From: Diorhabda sublineata
Taxonomy: Eukaryota > Arthropoda > Insecta > Coleoptera > Chrysomelidae
Direction: 5' to 3'
Length of the DNA: 64,000 nucleotides
Assembly (NCBI RefSeq): GCF_026230105.1
Contig: NC_079474.1
Coordinates: forward strand, 43,414,294-43,478,293
Shown here piece after piece: positions 23,740 to 34,784 of the stretch; position 1 is the first letter of the stretch, and each line of letters begins with the position of its first letter. Under the pieces are notes generated by a model. It saw only the letters and a program-made list of their open reading frames with translations. It was not told where the DNA came from and searched no databases. A program made the position numbers and the translations under genes.

Positions 23740-24080
23740 CCAGATGACCATCAGTCGAAAAAGGGATTTGAACATCGGAGTGACTTGAAATATGAATCCA
23801 AAAAGAAGTTTGAAGATAAAGCTTTAGTCTGTTGTGCCATATTCGAAGCAGGCATTTCTTTCTAATGTGAGGCATGCTAGGGGTGCACATATTTATACAG
23901 GTAGATGTTTTCAAAAATTGGTTGATTCTATTAATACACATCATCCCAATGAAGAACATTTTGGCCTGGTCTAGACTCACCCAATTCAAGAGTTGTGGGC
24001 GATATTGAGTAAAAAAGTGTATGTATTTCAAAAAATTCGTGAAATTGACTATGATGCAACTTATGATGCAACGCAACGTT
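23740..24080 (+). mobile_element. Possible Tc1-like transposase relic
   Basis: Plus strand near 23965-24010 reads WPGLDSPN and, after a frame shift, HPIQELWAILSKKVYVF, resembling the Tc1 'WPAQSPDLNPIEHLWDILK-KV' segment with the third catalytic acid. Little else is readable, so confidence is limited. Confidence 0.4.
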
Positions 24081-24320
24081 AAGCAAAAATTACTCGCAAT
24101 TGAAAAAAATAGCCCTTAATGTATAATTTAAATTGCTTTAAGATGTTAAAAAAAAGTGCTAAATAAATATAAACTCAACAATTAGATTTGGTCTTATAAT
24201 TTTATTAAATATATTAATCTTGTTAATTTATAATAAGAATTGGTTAATTTATAGATTATTTAAACAATAAATCTGCCAAAAGTGAAGAATTTCTATTGAT
24301 TATTCACAAAAAAATACAAC

Positions 24321-24640
24321 TAAGTTGGAATTTCTGGAGCCGTTGGCGATATTCATACTGAATATACTGTTTACACCACCACTACACCAACACTAACAAT
24401 TATACTGTCTGACGCTTTGATAACCAAGTTATCGTCTTCAGAGAGTGAAGGACTTCCTCGATGTATCTCCGAGCAGTCAGAGCCCCATTATTTATAAAAA
24501 TCAGTTCAGTCCGAGCATGCTGAAAATGCAGTTTATCTTCAGTCTCTGAAGACGATAACTTGGTAATCGAAACGCACGTCAGACAGTATAATTGTTAGTG
24601 TTGGTGTAGTGGTGGTGTAAACAGTATATTCAGTAAAAAA
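24321..24640. repeat. Palindromic pair of hammerhead-like repeats, family 1, copy 3
   Basis: Two inverted units of about 95-130 bases flank an 85-base centre. Minus unit 24321-24446; plus unit 24537-24640. Plus unit: GTCT (24542-24545), CTGAAGA (24546-24552), an extra C, hairpin GATAAC/GTAATC around TTG (24554-24568), GAAA (24569-24572), CGCACG, TC (24579-24580), then AGAC (24581-24584), which pairs with GTCT as stem I. The minus unit keeps core and hairpin but has lost part of the GAAA-CGCGCG segment. Outer ends match over GTTTACACCACCACTACACC and its complement. The centre is a piece of a Tc1-like transposase (see 24449-24518). Confidence 0.75.
24449..24518 (-). repeat. Captured Tc1 transposase fragment
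   Basis: About 70 bases are nearly identical to 25076-25142 in the adjacent Tc1-like relic, sharing GACTTCCTCGATGTA and TCCGAGCAGTCAGAGCCCCA. On the minus strand both encode NNGALTARRYIEE-like sequence. The copy sits between the two inverted hammerhead-like units. Confidence 0.75.
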
Positions 24641-24769
24641 ATACAAAATAAAGAAAAAATGATAAATTAACTCATTTTTGAAAAACGTTATTCTTCATTT
24701 TTATTAAGTTTTCTAACAATTTATGTAATTCTAATAGAGGGTATTACTCCCTCTGTTACGGCGAAGGGC

Positions 24770-25200
24770 TCTAACCCTTAAAAATATATAAATAAATTAA
24801 AATCTGGTCGTACTTCACCGGCATATCATTCCATTCTTCTCGAAGATCAATTTGGAGCTGATTTAAGTCACTAGGAAGAGCATGACGACATCTAACACAC
24901 ACACAAATGCTCTACGGGATTCATATCAGGAAATCGAGCAGGCCAGTCCAGAATTTGATTCCCAGTTTCTCCAAGTATTTGGTAACAATTTTGGTGGTAT
25001 GTGGACGAACAATTATCCTGCATTAAAATGAATTACTCACCAATAAATGAAGCAAATGGGATCGCAGGCTTTAGGTGGACTTCCTCGATGTACCTCCGAG
25101 CAGTCAGAGCCCCATTATTTATAAAACTCAGTTCAGTCCGACAGGTAAATCAACCCAAGACAAATAAATCAAATCTGAGTTTTATCTAACTGTTCACTAA
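24770..25200 (-). mobile_element. Tc1-like transposase relic
   Basis: Minus strand from 25150 to 24800 reads RTELSFINNGALTARRYIEE, then, after stops, a DNxxxH-like stretch, TKYLEKLGI, SPDMNPVEH-like residues and RCRHALPSDLNQLQIDLREE followed by W-N, in the order of a Tc1-family transposase C-terminal half. Several frame breaks show it is inactive. A 70-base internal piece also occurs at 24449-24518. Confidence 0.65.
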
Positions 25201-25204
25201 TCTT

Positions 25205-25875
25205 GAAGGGATTAGTTCAATGGACTTAGACCCTACATTCTCTGTAATAACTGGAATAGCCGCAAAAACAAACACATTGCTGAAAATTAGCTTTTAATAA
25301 GAAAAATATGAAGTTTCCGATATTTTTACTATTGAGTGTAGTATCAACATTATTTTGTTGTTTTGAAATTGCCTTACAATTTTTTTCCGAAAACTTTATT
25401 ACATAGTTAAAGAAGATGTGATTTCCAATTTTGAGATACGCCTATGACTTTCAATTGAAAATACCATAATGTTTTTGAAGGAAACTATTTGTAAACATTG
25501 AATGAACCTTATACATAAACTCATAAAGTTTGTGCAACATTGAATGCAATTTCTTCAACTCACCCAATCTTTTATTGCCTAAATATTTTTTGATAAAAGC
25601 GTCGAAAATGCATAACTATTGAATAACTTTTAAGAGCTCACTTTTGATTTCCTCCGAAGATGAATGTGTTGATCAGATCATTCTAGTGAACCTAAAAAGA
25701 AATGAATGATGAATTCTGATAAGATTGACAAATATAATGTACAAAACATTCAAAAATTTAAATTTAATGTGGCTGTCGTAACATTGTAGATGAAATGACA
25801 TAAAACTGGTCTTGATTCAACCAATTGCCCAAATTAATGATAAATTGATATATAGGCAACTATATGAGGCAGTCC
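25205..25875. other. No recognisable gene
   Basis: AT-rich; nothing recognised. Confidence 0.4.
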
Positions 25876-25879
25876 TCAA

Positions 25880-26420
25880 GTCAAACTGATACCAAATACG
25901 AATAAACCAGCTTAAGAAGTGAAGTCATATAGGCCAATCAGTATTTTACCAACCATATCCAAACTATTTGAAAAATTACTACTAGATAAACTTGAACCAA
26001 TTCTGAAGACAAAGAAATTAACACCTGATCACCAGTTTAACTGCAGCACAATACACTAATACAGTCTCATGCACGACACCTTACTTTATAAGATCAAAAA
26101 AAAATCACATAACAATTTTTTGATCCTAAAATCTTTTCTACAAGACCGACTTTTCCTTGTAAAATTCGTAGACCTAACTACAACCTTGTATTTGATTATC
26201 TCAGCCACTGGGAAGCGTACAGACTTTAATAGAGAACATAGAAACTATATTGGATGATAGGACGCCAGTCACAGTTGCCAATTAACAATAAATTGTTGGT
26301 CTACAAAGCGATTCTGAAACCAATATGGACACAACACTGGACCGCAGCGTCCAAATAGAACATCGAAATTCCAGATAGGTTTCAGTCCAAGTTTTTAGTA
26401 GTTTTGTAAATATAAGTACG
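25880..26420 (+). mobile_element. Jockey-like LINE reverse-transcriptase relic
   Basis: Plus strand reads SYRPISILPTISKLFEKLLL and DKLEPILKTKKLTPDHQF (25920-26040), the start of a Jockey-type reverse transcriptase, then FLILKSFLQDRLFLVKF (26115-26170), and QLPINNKLLVYKAILKPIWT followed by HWTAASK and IEIPDRFQSK (26270-26395), the RT thumb and post-RT segment. The catalytic YADD part is deleted. Confidence 0.75.
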
Positions 26421-26424
26421 GAAA

Positions 26425-27810
26425 ACGAGATTTCTACAGCCGAAAAAATTTTGAAAAATTTCCTGATACGTTATTGGTCGATCGGATGTCTTATGAAGTT
26501 CGAAATATTATGGATCTAGGCATCACACATAGTTTAGTAGCTTCAATTTTAAATAATCATATCAGTATAAGGAAGTTTGGGCTCGCAATCGACCAAAAAA
26601 CCAATTGCATGAGTTATTCAACGAGTTTGCGTGCAGTTTCGTTACTTTTTGAGAACTTAGATGTACCATAAAACAATAGAGACCAAACAGCAAGGGGAAC
26701 AACAATTTATTAAGGTTGTCAACAAATGTCAATGTGAGTTTGATATAAAATATTTTTGAGATGAAGAAAGAGTATATAGTGGAGATAATAGTGAATGAAT
26801 TGAACCTACCTATCAATAATTATGTACGCAAGTAATATGTTAAGTTAATTCTTATATATTCCGGTCTGCGTGTATAATTCAACAACCGGTTTGAGAAACA
26901 TTCGGTGTTGTTTTTGTACTCAAAACTAATCGCTTCTTTAACTCGATTTGGCAGTGTTTGCCACTCGTTCTTCTAAAATAAAAACATTCCTGAGGTTAGA
27001 AGAAGGATTAAGGATAACTAATAGCTTTTAGTCAAGACGTTGGCGCTATCCTTGATCCAATTTTCGACACTAATTTGTTACTTAGATGACGGTTCTCGTA
27101 TCTAGGAGCTCTCTCTGTCAAATCGACACACAATTATCAATCAAACTCTCATTTTAGTTACTTGAACGATCTAGAAAATTATTTTCAACCGACAATTTCA
27201 ATACCAGACAGATTTTAGCAGTGACTAAGATGTTCAATGTCGTCTTTTTAAATATAAGTAAGACCTTATAAGCTAAGTTTCTCTAGAAAATTCTAGTTAC
27301 TATCGGTGTTTCTAATGGTTAAAAATTTAATCCGTGTTTTAAATTCTACGTTTAAATAGTTTGAACTATCATTTAACACTTGACGTGTCTGAAACAAATT
27401 TTTTTCGAGTTACTGTACTGAATGTTCTAAGACAAAAATAGGTTATGGTGGATAGGGTTTTGGATTGTCATATCAATATTGATGAAGTCCTATTGACAGA
27501 CCATAATACTTAATTGACAAATGTATATTCTAATTAGAATATTTACTGTCAGATAAATGAAAGTTACTGGGTGAACAATAGATAAATAAATATAAAATCT
27601 GATATGGCTTCTTAACATAATAAGACTGAACAAGTCTTGCTACTCAACATGATTTGAAAATCTGGTATACAATTAAAACATAACTGATTGTGCCTACTGG
27701 TAATAAAAAAGCAGGGATGATGCATTAGGGGCAAGCTTCAGACCACAAGTTCTATCTCCAATTCATAGAAGTCTGCACGACAACGCAGGATAACATGAAA
27801 AAATCATCCA
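26425..27810. other. No recognisable gene (1.4 kb)
   Basis: A short plus frame at 26474-26671 has no recognised family; the rest is AT-rich. Confidence 0.35.
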
Positions 27811-27819
27811 AATACATCC

Positions 27820-28400
27820 AAGCGACAAGTATTTCAGGAGCTGGATATTCCGAGGACATCAGTCCAACGTTTGATGAATCACATGAATCTTAAGCCATAC
27901 CACCCGAAACTGTTCTATTGCATTTATTGAGGACAAACCTAACCGCAGACAATTATAAGGATAATGCCCAACTAATTGTCTGAACAGCTATACCTGTCGA
28001 CAATAAAATCGTGCTTAAATTTTGTGGTCTCGTCAACAAACGTCATAACTCTATATGAACCAAATTAAATACACATGTCATTTTGACTAAGCAATTGAAT
28101 CAGCCAGGCATCATAGTGTGCTACAGCATATCCTATAATGATAAAATGCGTCCTGTTTTTTCATAGAACCGTTGTTGGACCTAGACATTTGGACATAGCT
28201 GTTTGACTTGTTCGGAATTGTTCATTGAACGGGACGAGGTCCTTCAATATCATTCTTTGTCGTATGGCAATACCTGGATTTTACAAATTATGAGATAAGA
28301 AAGTACTGAGTGGCCAGTACGTTTCTCTAACTGAAATACAACGGATATTTTCGTCTAGGTAGAAGTAAAGGATGTGACTCATTCTAAACTACCGATCATG
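27820..28400 (+). mobile_element. Tc3-like transposase relic
   Basis: Plus strand 27825-27930 reads RQVFQELDIPRTSVQRLMNH then MNLKPYHPKLF, the helix-turn-helix of the Tc3-like family ('REL-IPRSTV-RVL---LKLKPY'). Further on, LVNKRHNSIW and THVILTKQLNQPGI (28025-28115) match its 'GTVNRHNCVYW--NPH' segment. Stops and indels are frequent. Confidence 0.5.
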
Positions 28401-28700
28401 TCGTGAATACCTAGCACTCACAAGTATCAGGTTCAAACAAATGGGCAGGCCTTACTTATATGGCTTATAAGACTTATAAGGCATAAGATTCTGGACTGCT
28501 AACTGTCTTAACTATGAATTATGAACATTTATTATAGAAAACCCATTATAGTACATCTGTTGAAGAATTCCATCAATGTTGCGCTTAAGGTCTTTCATTT
28601 TGAGTTGAGTTGAGTTCATGAGAGTGTCGAGAAAAGGTTGAAGGAATGCATCAATGATGAAGATAGACTTTTCGAGTAACCTCGGGCTTAACTGTGATAA

Positions 28701-28914
28701 TGAATGAACTTGACGTTTGCAGGATGTCACTTGGTCTGTTTAATGACTTGAAACTTAATGACCAACTATAAATTGTAAATTAACTTGATGTTTACAGGAT
28801 ATCACTTGATCAATTAAATGTCTTGAAATTTATTGAACAACTAGACGATTCAGATGAATTTGACGTTTGCAGTTTGTCACTTGGTCCTTTGAATAATTTG
28901 AAACTTAATGACCG
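28701..28914. repeat. Three-copy tandem repeat, period about 75 bp
   Basis: Three units start near 28703, 28781 and 28855. Each contains ACTTGACGTTTGCAGGATGT or a variant, then CACTTGGTC (or CACTTGATC), a TTTAATGACTTGAAACTTA-like stretch and AATGACC or a variant. Units differ by roughly a quarter of positions. No element was recognised. Confidence 0.6.
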
Positions 28915-28919
28915 TGTTG

Positions 28920-30140
28920 CACAAAAGAGATATTTACATCTATATTGTTCGACTTTCATGTTTAAAGGGACCAAAAACAAAAGTTCTCTTGTGAATTGGC
29001 AGATTTGTACACAAGCGTGTGCCAAACACTAACCGACTTTAGTACACTGACGAACTTTATTGTAAAACTGATTGAATGTCTTATCAATTTTATCAAAATA
29101 CTCAAAGCCTTTCAGAATTCAATGAAGCTTCGTTACCATCGATAAAAAAGTTTTTACATTGTCCCCATGTTTGAATTTAAATCATTAATCGACAGAAAAG
29201 TTCCTAAAGTTTGTGAGTAGTTTAACGTATTCGTTAGATCTCAGCTGTCGGTAACTTAGTCATTGCCAAAATTTAATTTTCCAGATATTCGAAGGGAGAC
29301 GACAGGGATGTCTGAAAAGTTTGGAGTAATCATTAATCTTAACAAATCAGAACTTATACCGCCCTAGTTGGGTCCAAATTGTGCCAAGATCTTCTGGTAA
29401 TTCTATAGAGAAAAAATAACCCTTTTAACTTGATCCGAAATTGTTTTCAGTGGACTCCGACGTTATATTCGATTCGATAATAAATGAATCGAAAAATTCG
29501 GTATCCCAATTTGATATCTGGTAACATTTTTACAATATTAACTTCATTTTACGAAGATGCGTGGATAGCATTGAATCTGGAAATTTAATAAATCTACTAA
29601 AGACACAAGCTTTGTCAATATCTTCTATCGAAATCAAAAGAGTCCTGAAATAGAGGAAGGAAAATAAAAGAATATTCTTCAATGATGCAACAATGTGGTA
29701 AAGACACAATGGATTTAATAAAAATGAACAGAGCTGGATTAGCCCAAATGAAAACTTTTCTTCACAATCATAATATATTATTGATTGATAATATATAATA
29801 ATTAATAAAAAAATATATCTTGGTACACTTCCATATAATGCTGTCACGATAATTTCTCAATATTTTGTTATTCTGAGAGAGGTAATACAGCAATCTTCTT
29901 ATTTAGACTTGCTGTAACTTTTAAAACAAAACCCTAAATAAAACCATTCATTAGTACTAGAATCTGAATTGAATACAATATTTTTTTTGATGACTTTCTT
30001 TGCCTTCTCCTTTCTTTTTGTTATACTTTTTTTGGTCTTGGCCAGTTTTTCTTCATGTACTGTTCTTATATCAAACTAATGAAATTTACACAATTTTCAA
30101 TGAGTCACCAATAAGATAAGCTTATATAAAGACAAAATGG
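28920..30140. other. No confidently recognised gene
   Basis: Near 29310-29360 the plus strand reads EKFGVIINLNKSELIPP, which recalls the reverse transcriptase of LTR or DIRS-type elements, but it is one short block and I do not call an element. The remainder is AT-rich. Confidence 0.3.
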
Positions 30141-30143
30141 TGA

Positions 30144-30250
30144 CGGCTAGGTCATTTAGAACGAATGAACAAAGACAGACTCTTGAAACGAGTTGCATGG
30201 AAGATACCAGAGGGCAAGAGGATGTAGACCAAGAAAACGGTGAATGGATG
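30144..30250 (+). mobile_element. LINE 3' coding end
   Basis: Plus strand reads RLGHLERMNKDRLLKRVAWK then IPEGKRM followed by a stop and TKKTVNGC, matching the C-terminal end of RTE/R1-type LINE proteins ('WLGH-ERM--DR-PK-V---KP-GKR--GRPK-RW-D'). It ends just before the foldback at 30255. Confidence 0.55.
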
Positions 30251-30254
30251 TAGT

Positions 30255-30680
30255 GATGCGTGGTGTCAATAGACCCTTTTGTCGATATTTACATCCCCAA
30301 TGGCTTGCAAATGCAAAGAGGGGTTATAACTACTCACTAGCTTCGACGTCATTACGCCTCATCAGAGCGTTTAACAACCCTCGTTGGGGCTTGAGACCCG
30401 AACTGAAGACAACGTCAAAGAGCCTTTCTATTTAGTACATGTGGATAAACATTTCATAGTGAGCACTTGGAAATGAAGATGACGCCACTACATACACACA
30501 TGTACCAAATAGCGACGCACTTTGATGTTGTCTTCAGTTCGGGTCTCAAGTACGAACGAGGTTTGTTAAACTGCTAAAAATTTGTCAGTAGTTACAACCC
30601 CTCCTTGCAATTGCAAGCCATTGGGGATGTTAATACAGACAAAAGGGTCTATTGACATGACGCTCTTCAGAGGAGTTGTA
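30255..30680. repeat. Foldback with a canonical hammerhead-like core, family 3
   Basis: Arms of about 165 bases (30258-30423 and 30519-30675) are inverted around a 95-base loop: TCAATAGACCCTTTTGTC, ACATCCCCAATGGCTTGCAA and GAGACCCGAACTGAAGACAA all recur inverted. On the minus strand the left arm contains CTGATGA (30365-30359), a 5-bp hairpin GGCGT/ACGTC with loop AATG (30358-30345), then GAAG (30344-30341), a small CTA/TAG stem (30340-30331) and TT. GGGTTGT upstream can pair with ATAACCC downstream as stem I. The right arm has lost the core. Confidence 0.65.
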
Positions 30681-30684
30681 ATTC

Positions 30685-31515
30685 GATATTCGTCGAGGCA
30701 TTCGCCGGAAAGTAGTTGTTTTCTCCTTCGAAGAACGGCAAAATCCATTTTCGAAATGATTTCAGAGGTGAATAATAGAAATTCTGTATTTTGATACTGA
30801 GAGAGAGACCGCATATTAGTCTTTTAGTTCATTAAAGTTACCAAACCGTATCAGAAAATATAATTCATACAAATTATGAATCGTAACAGATTTTGTGACA
30901 GTTTTTTTATATTTTTGTTCCTTGATATTTACGCCCAATTGAAAATTGTTATTTATTGTGATCGTTTATAAACAATACCCGGTTAATATTTAATCAAAAC
31001 CTCAAGGAAAATAAATTACATCTTGGGCAAGTCCATCTCTTGTAATTTAGAATAAAATCATATAAATTACTCTTATGCGATCGGTACCTCCCACGTGAAC
31101 ACAAAGAGTGTGAAAGAAACGTGTTTCCACTATTTTCGATGAATGTATCAATGAAGTAGTTTCATTATAAAGTAAGTGAATGAAAACGGTATAAATTATT
31201 CACGGTGGACACTGCGAACCGAAGGAATCCGAAGATTTTGTGTGTGGCCCTTTCAGCGATAAATTTTTCACTATTATATATTTTGTAGGTTCAAAATAGT
31301 GGGCAGTTTTGCATTATAAGCAATATAATAGATAACATGTACAAGAAAGTTATAAAAAATTATAGGTTTCATTATACCAGTTTGAAAATCATTTTTCAAA
31401 TATTGAAAATTTGCTATTTTTTATAACCGTTTATTATGTAAAAGTTTTTGTGATTCATACAGTTTAATATATAGCCTAACAATGAAAAATAATATATTCT
31501 TATACATTTCTATAC
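30685..31515. other. No recognisable gene
   Basis: AT-rich; nothing recognised. Confidence 0.4.
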
Positions 31516-31519
31516 GAAA

Positions 31520-32145
31520 ATTTCTATAGGAAAACCTATAGAACGGGCAGAAAAATTTAAATATTTATGAACATGGCTCTATGAAGAATGGTCGTTGGAC
31601 GGTGATATAAAATGCCGAATTGAACAAGCTCGAAGTACATTCATAAAATTTAAAAATGTATTTACATACAGTACCGATTTTGATCTTGAACTTAGACTGA
31701 GACTTGTGCGGTGCTACGTTTGGTCAATGCTTCTTTACGGGATGGAGGGTTGGACCCTTAAGGTGAAAAACATCAACAAATTAGAGGCATTCGAAATGTG
31801 GGTATATCGTAGAATCCTGAAGATACCATGGACTGCCAAAGTGAGGAATGAGGATATTCTCAGGCGTATCAATAAAGACCGTGAACTCTTTAACATCGTG
31901 AAGAAACGAAAGATTGCATATCTTGGCCATAAACATCAATTCCTTCAGCTGATAGTCGAGGGCAAGATTGAAGATAAGAGAAGATTGGGACGGAAGAGGA
32001 TGTCATGGTTACGGAACGTGAGGCAGTGGACGGGTATACAAGATATTCAGACATTGATCCATACCGCTAGAGATAGAAAATCCATGAAAAAATGTGGTCG
32101 CGAACATCCATTAATGGATAAGCATTAAAAGAAGAAGATACATTT
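31520..32145 (+). mobile_element. LINE 3' end, 5'-truncated
   Basis: An open frame (31595-32128, 177 residues) starts inside the post-RT part of a LINE protein: EKFKYL just upstream, then RLRLVRCYVWSMLLYGMEGW, EMWVYRRILKIPW, IAYLGH, GRKRMSWLRNVRQWTGI and TARDRKSM near the end. It is the most intact transposon frame in the window. The 3' end has GAAGAAGA after the stop. 5' truncation at about 31520 is typical of LINE insertion. Confidence 0.75.
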
Positions 32146-32369
32146 CCATTTACTATTCAAAAATCCCAACAAAAAGTTCCTTGGAATGTTTATGTTTTCT
32201 TGTGTTTACACCTGTTAAAATACAACTTATAATGGATAATTTTTACTAGTTTATATATTGATTATTCAACCACTTTTCAGCATATAATAGTTTCTATAAG
32301 CACTCCCTCACTACTTTAAATAACTATAATAAATCGGCACAAAATTTCTATCCATCTCTTAAGGCCGAG

Positions 32370-32620
32370 AACAGGAAGAATTGGCAGAGACGAGATCTGG
32401 AAAATCAGCTACGTGAATGTAGCTGATTATGCTTTTGTCCTTTTTAAGACCACCGATGAATATTATACCACACGCATCCCAAAATATTGACACCATAACC
32501 TTGCTAGCTAACTTTTGAGTCTTTTCACGCTTTGAAGTCGGCTCATCACTTGCAGTCCACTTGACTGACTGTCGATTTGAATCCGGTGTGAAATTTGAGT
32601 GCCTTGTTTAATCCATTTTC
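32370..32620 (-). mobile_element. mariner transposase relic
   Basis: Minus strand reads WTASDEPTSKREKTQKLASK followed by VMVSIFWDACGIIFIGGL, then KKDKSI (32560-32410). This is the mariner segment 'W---GE--PKR-KT--SA-KVM-SVFWDA-GIIFIDYLEKGKTI' holding the first catalytic Asp (the D of FWDA). No termini were found. Confidence 0.7.
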
Positions 32621-32624
32621 ACAT

Positions 32625-34780
32625 ATCGTGTTTATTGACAATTGATCAGTTCCAAAATGAGCATCTCGATGCCGTTTCAGACAAATGGTTAGGTTACTGA
32701 AATGGTCAACTTAAATACAGATCACAATCCTTTGAAGTTATTTTATTGATGTCCTTGAAAAGCAAACTTTTAAATAAGAAAATAAAAAAATATTGAAGAG
32801 CTTAAAGTCAAAAAGGTAAGGAATGAGTGTTGAATAATTATATCCCAAACCAAGTTATTTAAAATATTTTCAGAACAAATTTTGATCGTGTTTAGCAGTT
32901 ACTGATTTACCGATTTGCATCCAGTAAGCTATTTATCTACTGTCCTCTGAAATTCGATGCTTTTGTTTGAGCTAAGGTTTCGTATCGGATTTTGATCATT
33001 TTCATGACAAAAAATTGTTGACGGACATTGTTTTAGGCATATTTTACAAAGCCTTCGGCAATTGTTCAAGTAGAGACGTTCAAGTATAATTTATTAAATT
33101 ACTCCTGTAAAAATTTCAAAACTCCATGTGAACAATATTGGTTTTGAATTTTGTTAATTGAAATAAACATAAAATTTTGGTAAAATTTGCCGCCTCTGGA
33201 AATCTGCCGCTCTAGGCTACAACCTACTCAGCCTGCTGGTCAATCCCCCGCTGGTGTTTGGGACATTGTCAAATGTCCGATGGACAACATTATGCGCGTA
33301 TTTCATAAATTTGTCAAGTTTTTAAATCATAATTTTGTATTTGGTAAGAAACAAAAATGTTATGTACAGTTATGTATCTCACTCCATACAAAAAGAGCCA
33401 TAGAAATTACTGTTTGCATTCAACCTAATTAATAATGACAACAGTAACATCTTGTACACAATATTTTATATTCAAATAGTCGCGATTGAATATTCAAAAA
33501 GACGGGAATCATTGAATTTATTCCAAATTACAGCCTCTTTATGTATATACGTTTGACGAGAAACTAGCTTTCATCCTTTTAATATTTCATAGTGAAAACT
33601 GGAAATAATCCATTAAGTAAATACGTTTATATGACACAATCGATCCCTTTATTATGTATGAGGCAATATTTTCACCCCAAAATTCAATTTGTTAAAATAT
33701 ATAGTGTCATACATCGAACCCAAAAATTTCATTGGTGGTTATCCACATAAAAGGATAATTCGGACCCCTGTGGATATTGCTAAATATCTTGTCACTGTTA
33801 GTGAACAAACCGCACGCTGAAACGAAATTCAATTCTAGAAACAGGGACGTTACTGGAGATGCAAAAGGATCCCTAATTCAAAAATTGATTAATCGTTTCC
33901 CATTATGAATGAAACGTTTTGAATAATAAAAAAATTAATCTCAACTGCGTAGACATGGAATTTTTTTGTTTTAACTTTTTTCAATTGTCAATTTTATCAT
34001 ATAATTTATTTTTTAGATTATATGAATAACAAAATCATCTGGCTGTAGAAAAATATATTGAACAGAAAAAATATGTCTTCATTGTTGCAGGGACGCTAAA
34101 ACCGGTGTTCCAAACTTTTCGCTATAATTTTATCCCTCATTCAACTTCGTTGGAAATAGTGATAAATTAAAATGTTTGATACGAAAGTTACACGAAATGA
34201 AATTAATATTCTCAAATATATACAGGAAGGACAGTATATTAAATGCAACTATTATGAGAGCTTATAAATAAAAATATTGAAATTTTCCTGGTGATATTTC
34301 AACATTTTTTCGAAAAATACTACTAAACCATATTTAATAAAAATAGCAAACAAAATATTAGTATGGTGGTAGAAAATATACTGTATCATCCAATTTTTTA
34401 CGATTAGAAGAAAGAAAATCCAAGAGTGCAATATCAGGCAAGTATAGTTGGTGAGGCAAAATATTCTACCGAATTCATTAATTTTTTCCAAGATTCGTCC
34501 TGCATTGTGTAGTCTTCCACGATGGGCTGAAAAATGACAACCAAATATCGAGATTGATAGAAGTAACATTATTTAGGATATAAAATTCTTCAATTTTGTT
34601 TTCAATAATATCAGCATTACTAGTGTTTTTTTTTCCTTCGGTAGAGGTCACAAAAAAGAGTTCAATGGTATTTGAATTCAAAGATCAAATTGGTTACTAT
34701 TATTCATGTCAAGTTTTCAAAACTATTTTAAGTGACTCTTCGTCCGGTTTCCAAATTATTTGCTCCAATTCTTCGGTGGA
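32625..34780. other. No recognisable gene (2.2 kb)
   Basis: A locally GC-rich patch near 33190-33260 contrasts with its surroundings, but I recognise no family. The rest is AT-rich. Confidence 0.35.
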
Positions 34781-34784
34781 GCTG

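Noticed and set aside
23708..24076. 122-residue minus-strand frame
   Set aside because: Composition is random-like, it overlaps Tc1-like motifs on the other strand, and no domain or splice partner is seen.
29310..29360. DIRS/LTR-like reverse-transcriptase block
   Set aside because: A single short similarity with no neighbouring RT motifs.
33187..33432. 81-residue plus frame with a GC-rich start
   Set aside because: Only about 70 bases stand out; no known domain, and the rest is AT-rich.
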